From Neoceratodus forsteri (Eukaryota; Chordata; Ceratodontiformes; Ceratodontidae): a stretch of 64,000 nucleotides of DNA. The stretch spans positions 1,567,442,501 through 1,567,506,500 of the forward strand of contig CM057449.1 of the NCBI GenBank assembly GCA_016271365.2, written 5' to 3'. How positions within the stretch are numbered: the first letter of the stretch is position 1; every line of letters starts with the position of its first letter. The notes beneath the pieces were generated by a model that saw nothing but the letters and a program-made list of their open reading frames with translations, searched no databases and was not told where the DNA came from. Positions 42,186 to 54,120 of this stretch are shown piece by piece. Both the position numbers and the translations under genes were made by a program.

Positions 42186-44430
42186 TTAAAGGGACTCTAA
42201 AAATGGCTTACAAGGAACTCATAGTCAAAGAATCTAATTGAAACTCACAGTCCATCAATGAAATAGTGTAATCTAGTGCTGGCAGGGGTAAAGCAGAGGG
42301 CAGACATAAACATATCACTACAATAAATCCAGAGAACATGGAGAATGTTGAGTCCTGTCCAGTCTGCAGCACTCAGGGGAAGAACACAGTCATTGTATCC
42401 TGCCAGTCCCCCCTCTCTGTCTCCTAGTAATTCCAAAACGCCTGCAGGGCTTCACCCATGCAGCTATAAAAATTGATGTAGATGGTTTTAAAAATAGAAG
42501 AATTGCAGAGACAAGCTATTAAAGTGTTAGTATGTGTCCCTTACTGACTGTTATTATAGAAAATATAAACTTTATTGTAATTCGGAAATCAGTGGAAATG
42601 CTGTTAAAAACAGAATAATTAGACAGAAATATGCTTCTGGTGATAGTGACATAAGGGGAGCTGATAAAGAACATGACTATAGAGTATGTAAATACATAAA
42701 GGAAATACATGGCCAGAATGTAACTATTGTTGTATAAACTAAAGTAGTGAGGGAGGTCAAGTGAAACAATACTGACTGGTAACAGGAATATGTTAAGAGT
42801 GCATTAAGTTAAGTAAGCAATAATACCTGACATTGTGCTATACTGGACCACCCAGGGACGTAATAAGGCCCATTGCCGCAGGCGGAGGGCCTTATAGCCC
42901 CTGGAAGATTTGGTATAGCACAATAACGCCCACCCTGGAGTGTATTATTGCATTTAGAAAATGGGCACTGTAAAAAAAATGTGATCTATTAAAAGGTTTT
43001 AATTAAAAAAAGATAATTTAAGGTATCTTTTATAAAAAAATAGTTTCTCCACCTGTGGTTTTTTTTTTTTTTGGTAGGGATTTTTGTCCTATTGGCAATT
43101 CTGTGGTTTAAAAGAAAAAAACAGTCCCTCCTCAGCAGCTCTATAATAAAAAACTGTCCCTCCTTGACAGTATTTTTCTTAGTATTCAGCTCTTTTCTGT
43201 TTGACTTTGCCTGTTTTAGCTGAGTTTTCAACATTGCTGTTTTTGGCCTGACTCATTTAGATATAAAAAAAAGTGGCAGTTTAGTCAGCTGGTCACGCTT
43301 GTTAAAAAATTCATTTGCTTGAAATTGCAGCGAGCACTAGCTCTGATACTGCTACAGTGTGTGACAGGAGTGGTAGTTTCTTCATTCTTTGTACCGCAGA
43401 TGGTTGTCTTTCTGTGGTATGGAAAATGAAGAAAGTACCGCTTCTGTGGGTTGTATCTAGATAGGTGGCATGGTGGGCAGTCAAAGATCACATGTAACAT
43501 CTGAGGAGACACAGAGTGAAGGTGTATAGCTTTACATTGTCACCAGAGGTGACCGAGCACATGGATTTGATACCAATTTTGGTTAAATACAGAGGTTTAT
43601 TTTTTTGAGTCCTTCTGCTTTTGCTGTGATTGTAGCAGGGGGTCCTCAGCAGTGTTACATTAGGTAAAAGGTGCAGAGTCGGGCAGATCAATGTTGGTGA
43701 GACGCAGACAGCTGCAGTATGGAGCTGTGAGGAGGTACGAAAGGTCACTCCATACATACATGTGGAACAAGAAAAAAAAGCAAAGGGATTAAAAAAAATA
43801 TATTGTTATTTCTGTTTTTTTTTTTTTAATGGATTTGCTGTTCTGGTTCCATTTTTACCTGGAGTACTGTGCAGGGTGATTACTTTGCAACTGAGTGGAT
43901 CTTTACAATCGGGGCAATCAGCAGTTACAGAACTTTCTCCGCTCCCGTAGATGGAGGCATGTTGCCGACTTGCTGTATGCACTTTAATGGCCAGCTTTGA
44001 GAGAGAATGGGACAAGACAGGCTGTGTGTGTTTTTTTAGTGGTTTGCTGTCTTTCAAAAGATTGTATTTCTTTACTAAATATTGGTTCTGTAGGGATGAT
44101 TTCTGGCACATAGGCGGGAGTCGGGTGTCAGGAACTGTGCAATGTGTTTTGTTTGGTTAATTTGCATTACCGGGAAAAAAATGGCAGGTGTGTCATTTCA
44201 AAATTACAAGTGCACATTAATATTGATGATGTGGTCCTTGCCACCAGTACTTTTAAAACCTGGGCTCTGTTGTCTGATAGATGCCCACCTTGCCAGGGCT
44301 ATCAGCCAAACAGAGCCAGGATTTTCTGAGCCCATTTTCTAATAACTTATAGACATGACTAGAACTGATATATGATCATGATCTCTCTTTTTTTTTTTAG
44401 AAAACCTCAGATGCAGTATAATAATTACAT
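42186..44430. other. Unassigned sequence
   Basis: No convincing gene. A small perfect hairpin, ATAAGGCCC ... GGGCCTTAT, lies at about 42865-42896. A promoter-like stretch at 42441-42475 (CATGCAGCTATAAAAATTG) resembles one at 63.68 kb. Poly-T and poly-A runs occur near 43059, 43815 and 44388. Confidence 0.4.
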
Positions 44431-44745
44431 AGAAACATAGACTTTGACAGCAGATAAGGACCACTTGATCCACCTAGTCTGCCACTTCTCTACCTATTGG
44501 ACAAGCTGCAGATCCTAGTTAACCAACAGCCTTCTTCTTCATACTTCCCACCAGAATTACCTTATGTCTGCCCCATGCATTCTTAAATTCTCCCACTGTT
44601 TTTGACCCCATGACCTCCTCTGGAAGGCCTTTCCATGCATCCACCACCCTCTCTGTGAAAAAATACTTCCTCACATTGCCCCTGAGCCATCTCCCCCATC
44701 TTCAAATTGTGTCCCCTTTTCTTGCACATCTCTTTTTCTGAATAA
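44430..44745 (-). mobile_element. CR1-type LINE 3' end fragment
   Basis: Starts at the left with ACATAGAAACATAGACTTTG, the inverse of the CR1 tail, and continues through the inverse of the ORF2 end (GTGAAAAAATACTTCCTCAC corresponds to VRKYFFTERVV). It ends near 44745 at CTTTTTCTGAATAAG. A 5'-truncated, about 315-bp copy of the same family as copies 1-3. Confidence 0.85.
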
Positions 44746-44749
44746 GCAT

Positions 44750-45960
44750 CTTGAATACCAATGACAGAAAATTGTTATTAATGACACCAAGGTATGGGGA
44801 ATTACCATTATATACAAACAATATTTTTCATAGATATTAGCATTTTTCAGGGGGCAAAATAACTTTGTGATGTGACCACACCCCTGGCCGTGCATTAGAA
44901 CTGTTTATTTCATACCCCATCATGTCTTATCACTTACATGTCCTTAAGATGGTAAAAGCCATTCCTTAACACAGTCAAAACTTATAAAACAGGCAACAAC
45001 TCTGGATCAAAAGTGACTCCTACGTTTCACACAGCCTGCCTAGTGTCAAGTCTCTCCCCTCCAAAACGGAGAGGCTCAGACTATTCTTTATGGATGACCA
45101 CAGGTGATCGTACCCACCAGTACCAATTCAATTTAGTTCAATTTTATTTGTAGAAAAGAAATGCATAAAATAAGATGATTTGTTACATTACAAACATTTA
45201 TAAAAACATGGTGATCTAAAATACAAATCTATTTTTGTTAAAATACATAAATATATGACAGGGTACATTCAGTTGTTTAATGTTCCATGCTTTACAGTCA
45301 CTAAAGAATTTTGCAACTCCATACGTCACTTTTATCTTTTATCTTTTTGAACTGGAGTACATATGATATAGTGCCCTGGGTTGAGCATTGTAAAGGCAGT
45401 AAAGGTTTAAGCCACTTATTCCTGATTTTTTTTCCTGTTCTTACATTCTAGAAGAGTGTGCAGAGTATCTATTAATGATTTAATTGAGCAATTGCATTTT
45501 TCCATTATCCAAGAAGCAGCATATCTATTTAAATTAAATTTATTTACCCACCAGTACCAATTTAGTTTTGCCAAGATTCAGCTTCAACCTGCTGAGAGCA
45601 ATTTACAATCACATTTCTGATATGCAGAGCCAGCAGGGAGACCATTTCAGTTTAAAATGCAAGATATAGATGGGTATCATTAGCATACCATAGCAATAAA
45701 AACCCATGCCATACTTTCAGATCACCTCTCCTAGTGAAAGAAAATACACAATGAACAGTAGTGGAGGCAAAATGGACCCCTAAAGGACACCACAATGTTA
45801 GATGGTGAAGACTGAAAATTCCCCCAAACTATGAACTGTTGATGGTTGTTGAGGAAAGACAGGAACCACCTAAACAGGGAAATGGCTACACCAACAATTG
45901 TCCTCATCTGTTTCAAATGTTTACATGTTCTAATTGCTGTCACATGCCAAAGAAAAATCT
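44750..45960 (-). pseudogene. L2-like LINE reverse transcriptase fragment
   Basis: The minus strand from 45960 reads VGVAISLFRWFLSFLNNHQQ, FIVWGNFQSSPSNI, a degraded GVPQGS block (GSILPPLLFIVYF), LLWYANDTHLYLAF (YADD changed to YAND), and LKLNLGKTKLVLVG. It continues after the 416-bp insertion with GVTFDPELLPVL and LTVLRNGFYHLKDM. The order and text fit the L2 group. Loss of the second catalytic Asp and several stops show that it is dead. It is an old copy: it has been invaded itself and abuts a CR1 end. Confidence 0.75.
45129..45544 (-). mobile_element. 416-bp retroposon insertion with perfect 18-bp TSD
   Basis: TACCCACCAGTACCAATT occurs at 45111-45128 and again at 45545-45562, and the L2 reading frame is interrupted exactly between them. 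The left end of the insert reads CAATTTAGTTCAATTTTATT, which on the minus strand gives an AATTGAACTAAATTG-type 3' terminus, as in L2-group LINEs and their SINEs. The insert has no ORF. It is a 5'-truncated LINE or a SINE. Confidence 0.8.
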
Positions 45961-45962
45961 AA

Positions 45963-46042
45963 TACATAGAAACATAGAAGCATAGAATGTGATGGCAGAT
46001 ATGGACCGCTTGGCTCACTCAGTTTTCCCTACCTACATTATT
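45963..46042 (-). mobile_element. CR1-type LINE 3' end, left half of a split copy
   Basis: Begins with ACATAGAAACATAGAAGCAT (inverse CR1 tail) and stops at the L1 insertion point. The last 15 bases (46028-46042, CCTACCTACATTATT) are repeated at 49937-49951, where the same CR1 fragment resumes. Confidence 0.85.
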
Positions 46043-46285
46043 TTTTTTTAACAAGAAACTTTTTATTGAAGATTTTTAAACACATAAAATATAAACAACA
46101 ATGAAGCATGAGAAAAACTCTATGACAAGATAACCATTGTAAAGCAGATGGTACTGTATCAACTTGCCAATTAATCAACAAAGGATACAAAGCTTACAGT
46201 GTAAGTATGGGGTGTTAAATCTGAGAAGAAGAAAGAGGGCATATTGTATCTGTATCCTGGGAGGAGAACTAGTTAGAGTGAGATT
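46043..46285 (-). mobile_element. L1-like 3' UTR, left part of a split insertion
   Basis: Minus strand ends with TTCAATAAAAAGTTTCTTGT and then poly(A) (T-run at 46041-46050 on the plus strand). It is the 3' UTR of a 5'-truncated L1 whose ORF2 tail lies at 49553-49936. CR1 copy 3 separates the two parts. Confidence 0.75.
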
Positions 46286-46401
46286 GCATAAGAGATAAAA
46301 GAGATGGGGCTCCACCTGGAGGGATGCAGGCCTATACAGGCATGATGGTCTGCATCTATCCTGGAGGGGGACCAGAATCCTAGGTGATAGGTTTAAACGC
46401 T

Positions 46402-49400
46402 TCAGTGGCAAGCACTTAAACTAGCCAAGAGGGGAGGCACTGAAGAGGAGAAGGGAAATCCTAGCCCCCGAAAAAATAGGGTAATTAGTGAGGTAAACAC
46501 CAAAATAGAGCAGTCAATAGGGAGAAGGGTAGGAGTAAATGGAGAAAAAGACAAAGGCAGTAGGCACAGGGATGGGGCAAAAAGAAATAAAGCCATAAAA
46601 AAATGGAGGGTAATGAGTACCAATGCCCATAGTCTAGGTAAAAAGCTCCCTGAAATGGTGGCCTTGATGGAAGACGGATGCCTGGATATTGTGGCAGTCA
46701 CAGAAACATGGTACACAGAGAACCATGACTGGGATGTCAACATACCAGAGTACACAATCTGCAGGAGGGACAGGGAGGGAAGAAGAAGAAGAGGAGGAGC
46801 TCTCTCTGTAAGGGAAGGGATAAAAGCAACAGAACTAAAGGGTAAACAGGGAGGAGAGGAGGCACTGTGGGTCACCCTGGAGACTGGAAATGGCTCCACA
46901 ATCTGCACAGGGGTTGTATACAGACCCCCATCTCAAGGAGGAAATGGACAAGGAAATGATAGAAGGCATCCTTGGGATGGCAGAGAAAGGGGAGATATTG
47001 CTGATGGGGGACCTGAATATGCCAGATGTTGACTGGAGCACCTTTGCTGCAGCCACATCCAAGAGCAGGGCCATTCTCGATGCCCTACAGGGGGCATGCC
47101 TCAGACAGCTAGTTTTGGAACCCACTCGGAGAGAGCAATCTTAGACCTGGTACTCTCAAATGGGGATGGAGAGAGATCTCTGATCTTGAAGTGGGTAGAC
47201 ATCTGGGAACAAGTGACCACCAAACAGTGTGGTTCATGATAAACTTAGCCGTAGAGTCAAGCCACACAAAAGTGAATGTACTGGACTTCAGGAGGGCTGA
47301 TTTTGTCAAAATGGGAGAGTGCCTCAGAAAAGCACTAGCAAACAGGCAAGAAAGTGGGGTGGAGCAACAATGGGGAAACATCAAAACCGCCATCTCAGAG
47401 GCAACAAGTCTTTGTGTGAAGCAAATAAACAAATCAAAATGAAAGAAAAAAACACTATGGTTCTCAAAAGAAGTGGCGGGGAAGGTAAGGGAAAAAAAGA
47501 TAGCATTCCAGAAGTATAAGGAAACACAGAAGGAGCAGGACAGAGAACTGTACCAGTTAAAGCAGAAGGAAGCGGGTAAGGCAGTCAGAATAGTAAAGTT
47601 CCAAACCGAGGAAAAGATAGCCAACTCAGTTAAGAAGGGGGGATAAAACCTTTTATAGGTACATTATGGAGCAAAGAAAGACTAAGGCAGGAATACTGAG
47701 GCTGAACAAAGAGGAAGGTGGTTGGGCAAAGAGTGACAGTGAAAAAGCAGGGATATTGAACGAATACTTCTGCTCAGTATTCACAGTGGAAAAGCAGGGG
47801 GAAATACCTAATCTGGTTAATAGAAAAACTCTGCATGGGGGGTTGATATTAGTCCTTTCACAGAAGAAAAGATTCTGAAAGAACACTTAAAACTGAAGGT
47901 GGATAAAGCAATGGGGTCTGATGGGATTCACCCCAGAATTTTAAAAGAACCAAGGGAAGAACTAGTAACACCACTGACGACCCTTTTTTAATAAATCATG
48001 GGACGATGGGGTGGTACCTGAGGACTGGAGGAGGGTGGATGTGATTCCCCTTCACAAAAGTGGGAGCAAGACAGAGGCAGGAAACTACAGACCTGTCAGT
48101 TTGACCTCAGTGGTAGGGAAAATGATGGAATCACTTCTGAAGGAAAGAATTGTTGAGTACCTAGAGGCCAGTGGAGCACAGGACCCAAGGCAGCATGGAT
48201 TCACAGTGGAAAGGTCATGTCAGACAAATCTAATTGATTTCTTTGACTGGCTGACCAAAGCAGTAGACCAGGGAGGGGCTGTGGACATGGCCTACCTAGA
48301 CTATAGCAAGGCATTTGACACAGTCCCACACAAAAGATTAATAAACAAATTAGCCAGCCTGGGAGTGGGTCCTAGGGTGGTAGCCTGGGTAAAACACTGG
48401 CTGGACAACAGGACACAGAGGGTAATAGTAAATGGAGTCCACAGTGAAGAAAGGAGGGTTACTAGTGGGGTACTGCAGGGTTCGGTACTAGGGCCGGTCC
48501 TTTTTAATGTCTTTATAAGTGACATTGCAGAGGGACTGGAAGGGAAAGTATGTCTCTTTGCAGATGACACAAAGATCTGCAACAAGGTTGATACACAAGG
48601 GGGGTGGAAAGGATGAAAAGGGACTTGGCAAGGTTGGAGGAATGGTCAAATGTATGGCAGCTTAGATTCAATGCAAAGGAGTGCAAAGTAATGCACCTGG
48701 GAAACAAAAATCCAGGGGAAGAGTACACAGTGGGGAGTGAGATACTGACGACAACAAAAATGGAAAGGGACCTGGGGGTAGTCATATCAGATGACCTAAA
48801 GGTGGGCCAGCAATGTGAGAAGGCAGTAAGGAGGGCTGGAGGGATACTGGGATGCACAGGGAGAGGCATCACCAGTAGAAAACAGGAAGTTGTTGGCCCT
48901 CTGTACAGACAGTTGGTAAGACCACATCTGGAGTACTGTGTACAGTTCTGGAGACCCCATCTCTGCAAAGACATAGACAGGACAGAGGCTGTCCAGAGGA
49001 GGGCAACCAAAATGATGCATGGTCTGCATCACAAGACATATGAAGAAAGACTAAAGGAACTAAAGATGTATAGCCTCGAGGAAAGGAGGGAGGGGGGGAC
49101 ATGATAGAAACTTTCAAATACGTCAAGGGAATCAACAAAGTCCAAGAGGGTAGCATCGATAGAAACTTTCAAATACATCAAGGGAATCAACAAAGTCCAA
49201 GAGGGTAGCATCTTTCAGAAAAAGAGATGTGCAAATACAAGGGGGTACGATTTGAAGATACAGGAGGACGGCACAGAGGTAATGTGAGGAAGTATTTCTT
49301 CACAGAGAGGGTTGTGGATACATGGGACAGCCTTCCTGAGGAGGTTGTAGAGTCAAAAACAGTGGGGGAATTCAAGAATGCATGGGACAGACATAAGGCA

Positions 49401-49430
49401 ATTCTAGTGTGGGGTAGGAGGAACTAGGCT
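46402..49430 (+). pseudogene. CR1 copy 3 ORF2: endonuclease and reverse transcriptase
   Basis: The endonuclease starts near 46610 (STNAHSLGKKLPEMVALMED, VAVTETWYTENHDWD), with IPEYTICRRDREG, LWVTLETGNGSTICTGVVYR and LLMGDLNMPDVDWSTF. The RT has DKAMGSDGIHPRI (frame near 47900), PLHKSGSKTEAGNYRPVSLT, YLDYSKAFDTVPHKRLINKL, GVLQGSVLGPVLFNVFISDI and CLFADDTKICNKVDTQ, followed by a one-base frameshift at about 48600. The remainder is [37 protein letters not shown] and KYFFTERVVDTWDSLPEEVV. This is the best-preserved CR1 ORF2 here but still has three to five breaks. Confidence 0.9.
49103..49212. repeat. 55-bp direct tandem duplication in CR1 copy 3
   Basis: Two adjacent 55-bp units beginning GATAGAAACTTTCAAATAC differ by one base (cgtcaa versus catcaa). 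The unit codes for the IETFKYVKGINKVQEGS part of ORF2; duplication adds 55 bases and so shifts the frame. Copy 1 has only one equivalent unit. Confidence 0.9.
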
Positions 49431-49552
49431 GTTGGTTAACTAGGATCTGCAGCTTATCCATTAGGTAGGGAAATGGGCAGACTAGGTGGGCCAAGCGATC
49501 CTTATCTGCCATCAAATTCTATGTTTCTATGTTTCTAAAAGGCTAGAAAAAT

Positions 49553-49936
49553 GATAAACTAGATAGAGGAGAAGTTATGGAATCAGGATCAAGTAGGAGG
49601 GTTGCTAGGCTCTGGGAAAGGAACCAAACATAGGTGTGACTGAAGAAAAGGGTCCCATTTTTTGTGATAGATGTTCTGTTTTGCAAGTGTAGTAAAGGAT
49701 AATCTTTCAGAAAGAGCCAGTTTGGCAGTTGCCAAATGTCAGGACAGCAGCAAGGGGGGGCATCACCGGGACATTAAAAGAAGTCTTTTGGCCTCCATTA
49801 AAATGCCTAAAATCCAATATTGTAGAGGTTTAAATAGAGCGGGTAGCACTGTTGGGATTACTAAAATACAATTCTTAGAGCAAGATGGAATAAGCACGTT
49901 CAAAATTTTCCAGCAATCTGAAAGGATACTTTGCAA
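49553..49936 (-). pseudogene. L1 ORF2 C-terminal tail, right part of the split L1
   Basis: On the minus strand: ALFKPLQYWILGILMEAKRL then LLMSRWCPLAAVLTFGNCQT, the 'L-EAKRLxLxxW' end typical of L1 ORF2. It is bounded on the right by the 15-bp TSD. Together with 46043-46285 it makes a 5'-truncated L1 of about 0.63 kb. Confidence 0.65.
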
Positions 49937-50480
49937 CCTACCTACATTATTCTCGCACACCATACTTGATCTACAGCTCTTTCATCCTTCCCCATCCTTT
50001 CCACTATGATTCCCCTGTACCTATCCCATGCTTTCTTGAGCCCCACCACCATTTTCACCCCCACCACCTCGGCTGGAAGACTATTCCAGTAACCAACCAC
50101 TCTTTTTGTGAAGCACTTCTTCACATCTCTTCTGAACCAAACCCCCTCCCAGCTTCATAGCATGTCCCCTTGTTCTTGAGCACTTTTTGTTCTGAAAAAT
50201 ACTTCCCTCCTGTAATTTATTTACCCCCACGAGGAATTTAAAGGTCTTTGCCATATCCCCCCCTCTGCCAGCTCTCTTCTAGGATGTACATATTGAGAAC
50301 CTGCACCATTTTAGTTTTCCTTCTCTGGACTGCCTCTATTCTGTGTCCTTTTGAAGATGTGATCTCCAGAACTGGATGCAGCACTCTAGGTGGGGTCTTA
50401 CCAGTGACCTATACAGAGGCAATACCACCTCCCTCCTTCTGCTGATGATATCCCTCCCTATGCACCCCAGCATCCCACTA
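49937..50480 (-). mobile_element. CR1-type LINE fragment, right half of the split copy
   Basis: Resumes after the second TSD copy (CCTACCTACATTATT, 49937-49951). Inverse text corresponds to the ORF2 end (MKKCFTKRVVGYWNSLPAEV is one frame) and, further right, to QRRxTK and HLEYC-type segments. It ends near 50480 at GCATCCCACTAGAG. It is more diverged than copies 2 and 3, consistent with being older than the L1 and CR1 copy 3 insertions. Confidence 0.85.
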
Positions 50481-52080
50481 GAGAAAACACTCTACTTTGC
50501 ATTTTCCAGCCTCTTGATTGAGCAAGGACTTCAATGGGGAAAAGGCAGAGAATGTACACAGTTAGCAAGTAGATTCAGTATTCAGGAGTTATACTAGGTG
50601 ACAAAGGGACAAAAAGACAAGGAACAAGACCTCTCCTTTTTCCTTGCCGGGTGCAGATCATTCATGACCCTTGCTAGGACCATCTTGGTACTGTGTTGAG
50701 GTCAAGATGCTCTCATAACCATGCTGCTACCACCTACACAATAACATTAATCAAAAAAGGCAAGTTAAAGATGTCTCTATAACTTGAGAAATCATCAGAA
50801 TCTGAAGATGCCTTCTTAAGGAGGAGAGAGATCACGACCCTCTTTCTAGACCACTATCAAGGCCCCTAGAACTCTGTGACCACAGAGTTTTGCACAGAAC
50901 TTGCAGTCTAACACAGAATGTCTACAGTGCTGCAGAATTCACTGTTCTTGGTGACTGTTTATTAATATTTACAATGTTTCCATAGCACCTGGTTCCTGTC
51001 CCCTCCTTTTATATCCAAAACCCCTCTAAGCCCAGCATGTGATGTTATCAATGGCATCACATTATACATGAGTTAATGACAGGGCTGTATTCTGCCACAG
51101 AAATGAACAGCCATTTATCTACCACTGCTCCCAGTCCCTAAGGAAGTGGCACAACACATCAGGTACTGTGATAGTTGCTCAACCTGTACTACAGCCTCAT
51201 AAAATGTTCAGTATTAAGTTATTACAGTGGGGTGAAGTCACCTGTTAACCAAAAACCTTCTTTGTACAGATTTATTTGTGCCTTTAAGGTACTGTGTAGA
51301 GAAGCTCTCTGAAATGAATAACTGGTAAAATGAATTAATCTGTCTTTTTGTTAAAGTTATGCATAGAAATGTGGAATATAATGATGTGTGGACCTGCTGA
51401 AAGAATAGACCTGTTATATGAACAACTATGCTGTACACATTTTTGCCAGGGTTATTGATTACATGTTATTAGTGGCTGATAGAATTATTTAAAAGTTATG
51501 AAGAAATGTGTGCAGAGCCAGCCATTGGGCCAGTGAGTTGCATGTTGTGTTCCCGTGGCAGCGACTCAAGTTTGGGTACAAGGTTGGGTTGCTGGCTGGT
51601 CAGCATGAGAATCGGGGAAGGGGGCTAGCACAGGCACACACCACTGATCCCAGCCTGGGAAGGTACTGTAGGATGCAGTGTTCTGTCTCACGAGTGACAC
51701 CTTGTGATGGGCCAGGGAGCATTACCTCACAAGGTGTTCATGTGTGTGTCATGGCCTGATGCAGTAATGTAGAGTGTCAGGAGAAGAGGGTTGTCATGAA
51801 AAATTAGTAATTCTTTTTTCTTTATTTGCAAGTATTTGCATCAATACAGACAATATTAATTTGGCACTAGTATTAAGCAATACATTCCAAAGCAGATACA
51901 CTGCCTTCGATGTAACATATGTTAAGAATATTTTGAAAACCAAATGTTCTTATTTATTTAAAACGAGGAAAACAGTAAACTTGAATAACTTCACCTAACA
52001 CATTTCATGGAGGCACATTTATTTCAATTTAATACTATTTAATCTGCACAATCAATTCAGTCTTTGGCATGCAGGGGCAG
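50481..52080. other. Unassigned sequence
   Basis: About 1.6 kb with no recognised gene or element. Frames at 51508-51759 and 51774-51998 lack family features. Confidence 0.4.
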
Positions 52081-53700
52081 CCTGCATGGGTCACCAACAT
52101 TAATCTAAAATCCAGCTATTAATATCTAGTGGGGGAGGATTTGCAAAATAAAAGTTGTTTGGCCCTATACAGTATCTGTACCTCTTAAGACTGCTGTAGG
52201 GTCCCTGACCATTGTTTTTATAATCAGAGTCATCATCTAGTATCCTGTCCAGTTTCCCTTTGGTGAACAGGATCAGTCACTGTGGGATCATCGGTGTCTT
52301 CTGTCCCCAGTGTGAGCTCCCACCTCATCCAATGATTTAGGTATGTTTCTTCCATTTCCTGCATTTTAAAAGGCAGCCATTCCATTTCTGCTATTTCTTT
52401 CATTACTGTCGGCCAGTCCTGTACTGTTGGAGGATTTGGGTGGAGCTATTTTCTGGTTATTGCTTTGGCCACTACTGCCATGCATAAGTATGACTAATGA
52501 GTTGCTTTGTTCCCTCATATGGAGGGTGGTTTAGGTCCCAACAAAAGGTGGGGTGTAGATAGGGACACCCTAAGGGAGAAGATGTCTTGTACCCTTTTTG
52601 CTACTGCTTCCCAATAGAGTGTGAGTTTTGCACACTGCCAAAATATATAAGTATGTGACCCTTGTGGGTCTCCACAGTTTCACCAGCAACTTGATGAGTA
52701 TGCGTGATCCCGGTGTGACAGGTGTAATAAAGTACCTCAATTTTACTTTCCAGGAAAATTCATGCCATTTTGGAGAGGAAGTGGAATGGAAGGACTCTTT
52801 GCAGATTAGTTCCCATTCTCTTTGTATGACTTGAGTCTGCATTTCTTTGCACCACTTTTCTGTGATATGAGTGGTGGAATGTGCTCCCATCTGGGACAAA
52901 AACTGATAAATTAAGGAGCTGGCCCCTTTCTCTTGGATTGTATTACACAAGGTTATGAAGGACAGATCTTTTGTATTCTGCCCTGTGTCCTGTCTTTTCT
53001 CTACTTAACTGCTGAGTGATGTAATTGCTGATCTGGAAGTACTAAAATAGGTTGGTCAGCCTCCAGCTGAATTGTGCCCACAGCTCTTCAAAGTTTCTTA
53101 CTGTACTACCTTGATGACGTTGCTCTGGGTAACCAAAACTCTAATTGGTCTGTTGCCTACACCAGGGGTCTATATGAGCAGAGGCGAAAGCAGGATCCCA
53201 GGCCTGCCATCAGAATTGCCACTGATAGAGCTTATCACTAGGTAGCTTTTGGAATTATCCCCATGCCTTCCACATCAGCGTCAGAGCACTATAGTGTGAA
53301 CTAGTCCTTTCTTCTCTCTGGGTATTACTGTATAATAGCATTGTTAAGGGGAGCCACCCTCCTGATTCTAGCTCTATTGTTTTCCAGTGTGCTTCATAAG
53401 ATGGGAGGTCCCACAAGAGAGCTAATGTCACCTGGGTCGCTGTCCAGTAGTCCTCTAGCAAGGGAACCACCAACCCATACCATTCTTTCCTTGTTTGCAA
53501 TAGTAGGTTACAAATACGTGGTCTTTAATTTGGCCAGGTAAATGTATGTAGTTGAGTTTGTGCCTCTTTGAACCAGACTTGTGTCAGAGCAACTGGAGTG
53601 CTGTGGAATAGATACAGGTATCCCAGTTAATGAAAAATGAGTCTTGAAATATCTTCACTATTCTGTTTGTTCCATTTCCAAAGGGACTGGTGCAAATTAT
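52080..53700 (-). pseudogene. L1 ORF2 C-terminal fragment
   Basis: Minus strand from about 53700: LTQVWFKEAQTQLHTFTWPN, then TRKEWYGLVVPLLEDYWTAT (the GGLGLPDLxxYYxAxQL motif of L1), LALLWDLPSYEAHWKTIELE, and after a break EKWCKEMQTQVIQREWELIC, LRYFITPVTPGSRILIKL and a degraded Cys/His segment. The end reads NPPTVQDWPTVMKEIAEMEW in a shifted frame near 52400. The endonuclease and most of the RT are missing (5'-truncated). The right end touches the 3' tail of an L2-like LINE at about 53700; the left limit is uncertain. Confidence 0.8.
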
Positions 53701-53800
53701 TTTTTTTATTTATTTAAAAGTTTCACCAAGAAAGACATACTGTGCTGATAACAGCTCATTTCCAGATGCACCCTGGGGGAAGGGGAGAGGGAGAACAGCT
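53700..53800 (-). mobile_element. Short 3' end of the L2-like LINE family
   Basis: The T-rich left end with ATTTATTTAAAAG, followed by AGACATACTGTGCTGATAAC and CAGATGCACCCTGGG, matches in order the 3' end at 60070-60160 (AGCATACTGAACTGAGGC, GTGTGACCCAGGG). About 100 bp, strongly 5'-truncated, next to the L1 fragment. Confidence 0.55.
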
Positions 53801-54120
53801 AAATAATTAAGTTAATAATAAGAAGCCCTCACCGGCAAAAGGACAGCCTCCCTGCACAAATCAGGTATCTGCTCCAGAAGTAGCAATACCACTTTGCGGC
53901 ATTGCCACTAGCATTTCTCGCCCACCCACCCCTCCTCCTGCCCACCCTAGATGTTGTTACTTTTATAGTATACAGAGGTTCTGTGACTTGACAGAACCAA
54001 TCACCACAAACCCTACCCAACATCACCCTCCTTCCACTTGGATCCTTCTGGGCAAACCTGGTCCCCTTCATGCAATTGCCCTGCACCTGGAAATAGGTAC
54101 TTGCTGAGCTGCAGTAGACC
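53801..54120. other. Unassigned, possibly 5' UTR of the next LINE
   Basis: C-rich plus-strand sequence without an ORF of its own, lying directly before the L2-like ORF. It may be its 5' UTR. Confidence 0.3.

Larger units (their letters stand above)
46286..49552 (+). mobile_element. CR1-type LINE, copy 3, inserted in the L1 3' UTR
   Basis: A 3.3-kb plus-strand copy, 5'-truncated within ORF1: it starts around the esterase C terminus (text STWRDAGLYRHDGLHLSWRG near 46310-46370). ORF2 spans 46613-49430. The 3' end is the repeated tail TTCTATGTTTCTATGTTTCT at 49529-49548. Close identity to copy 2 implies recent activity of this subfamily. It carries a 55-bp tandem duplication at 49103-49212. Confidence 0.9.

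Noticed and set aside
46402..46908. 168-codon minus-strand frame
   Set aside because: Antisense of CR1 copy 3 endonuclease.
51508..51998. Two consecutive plus-strand frames
   Set aside because: No recognisable motifs and no splice or promoter context.
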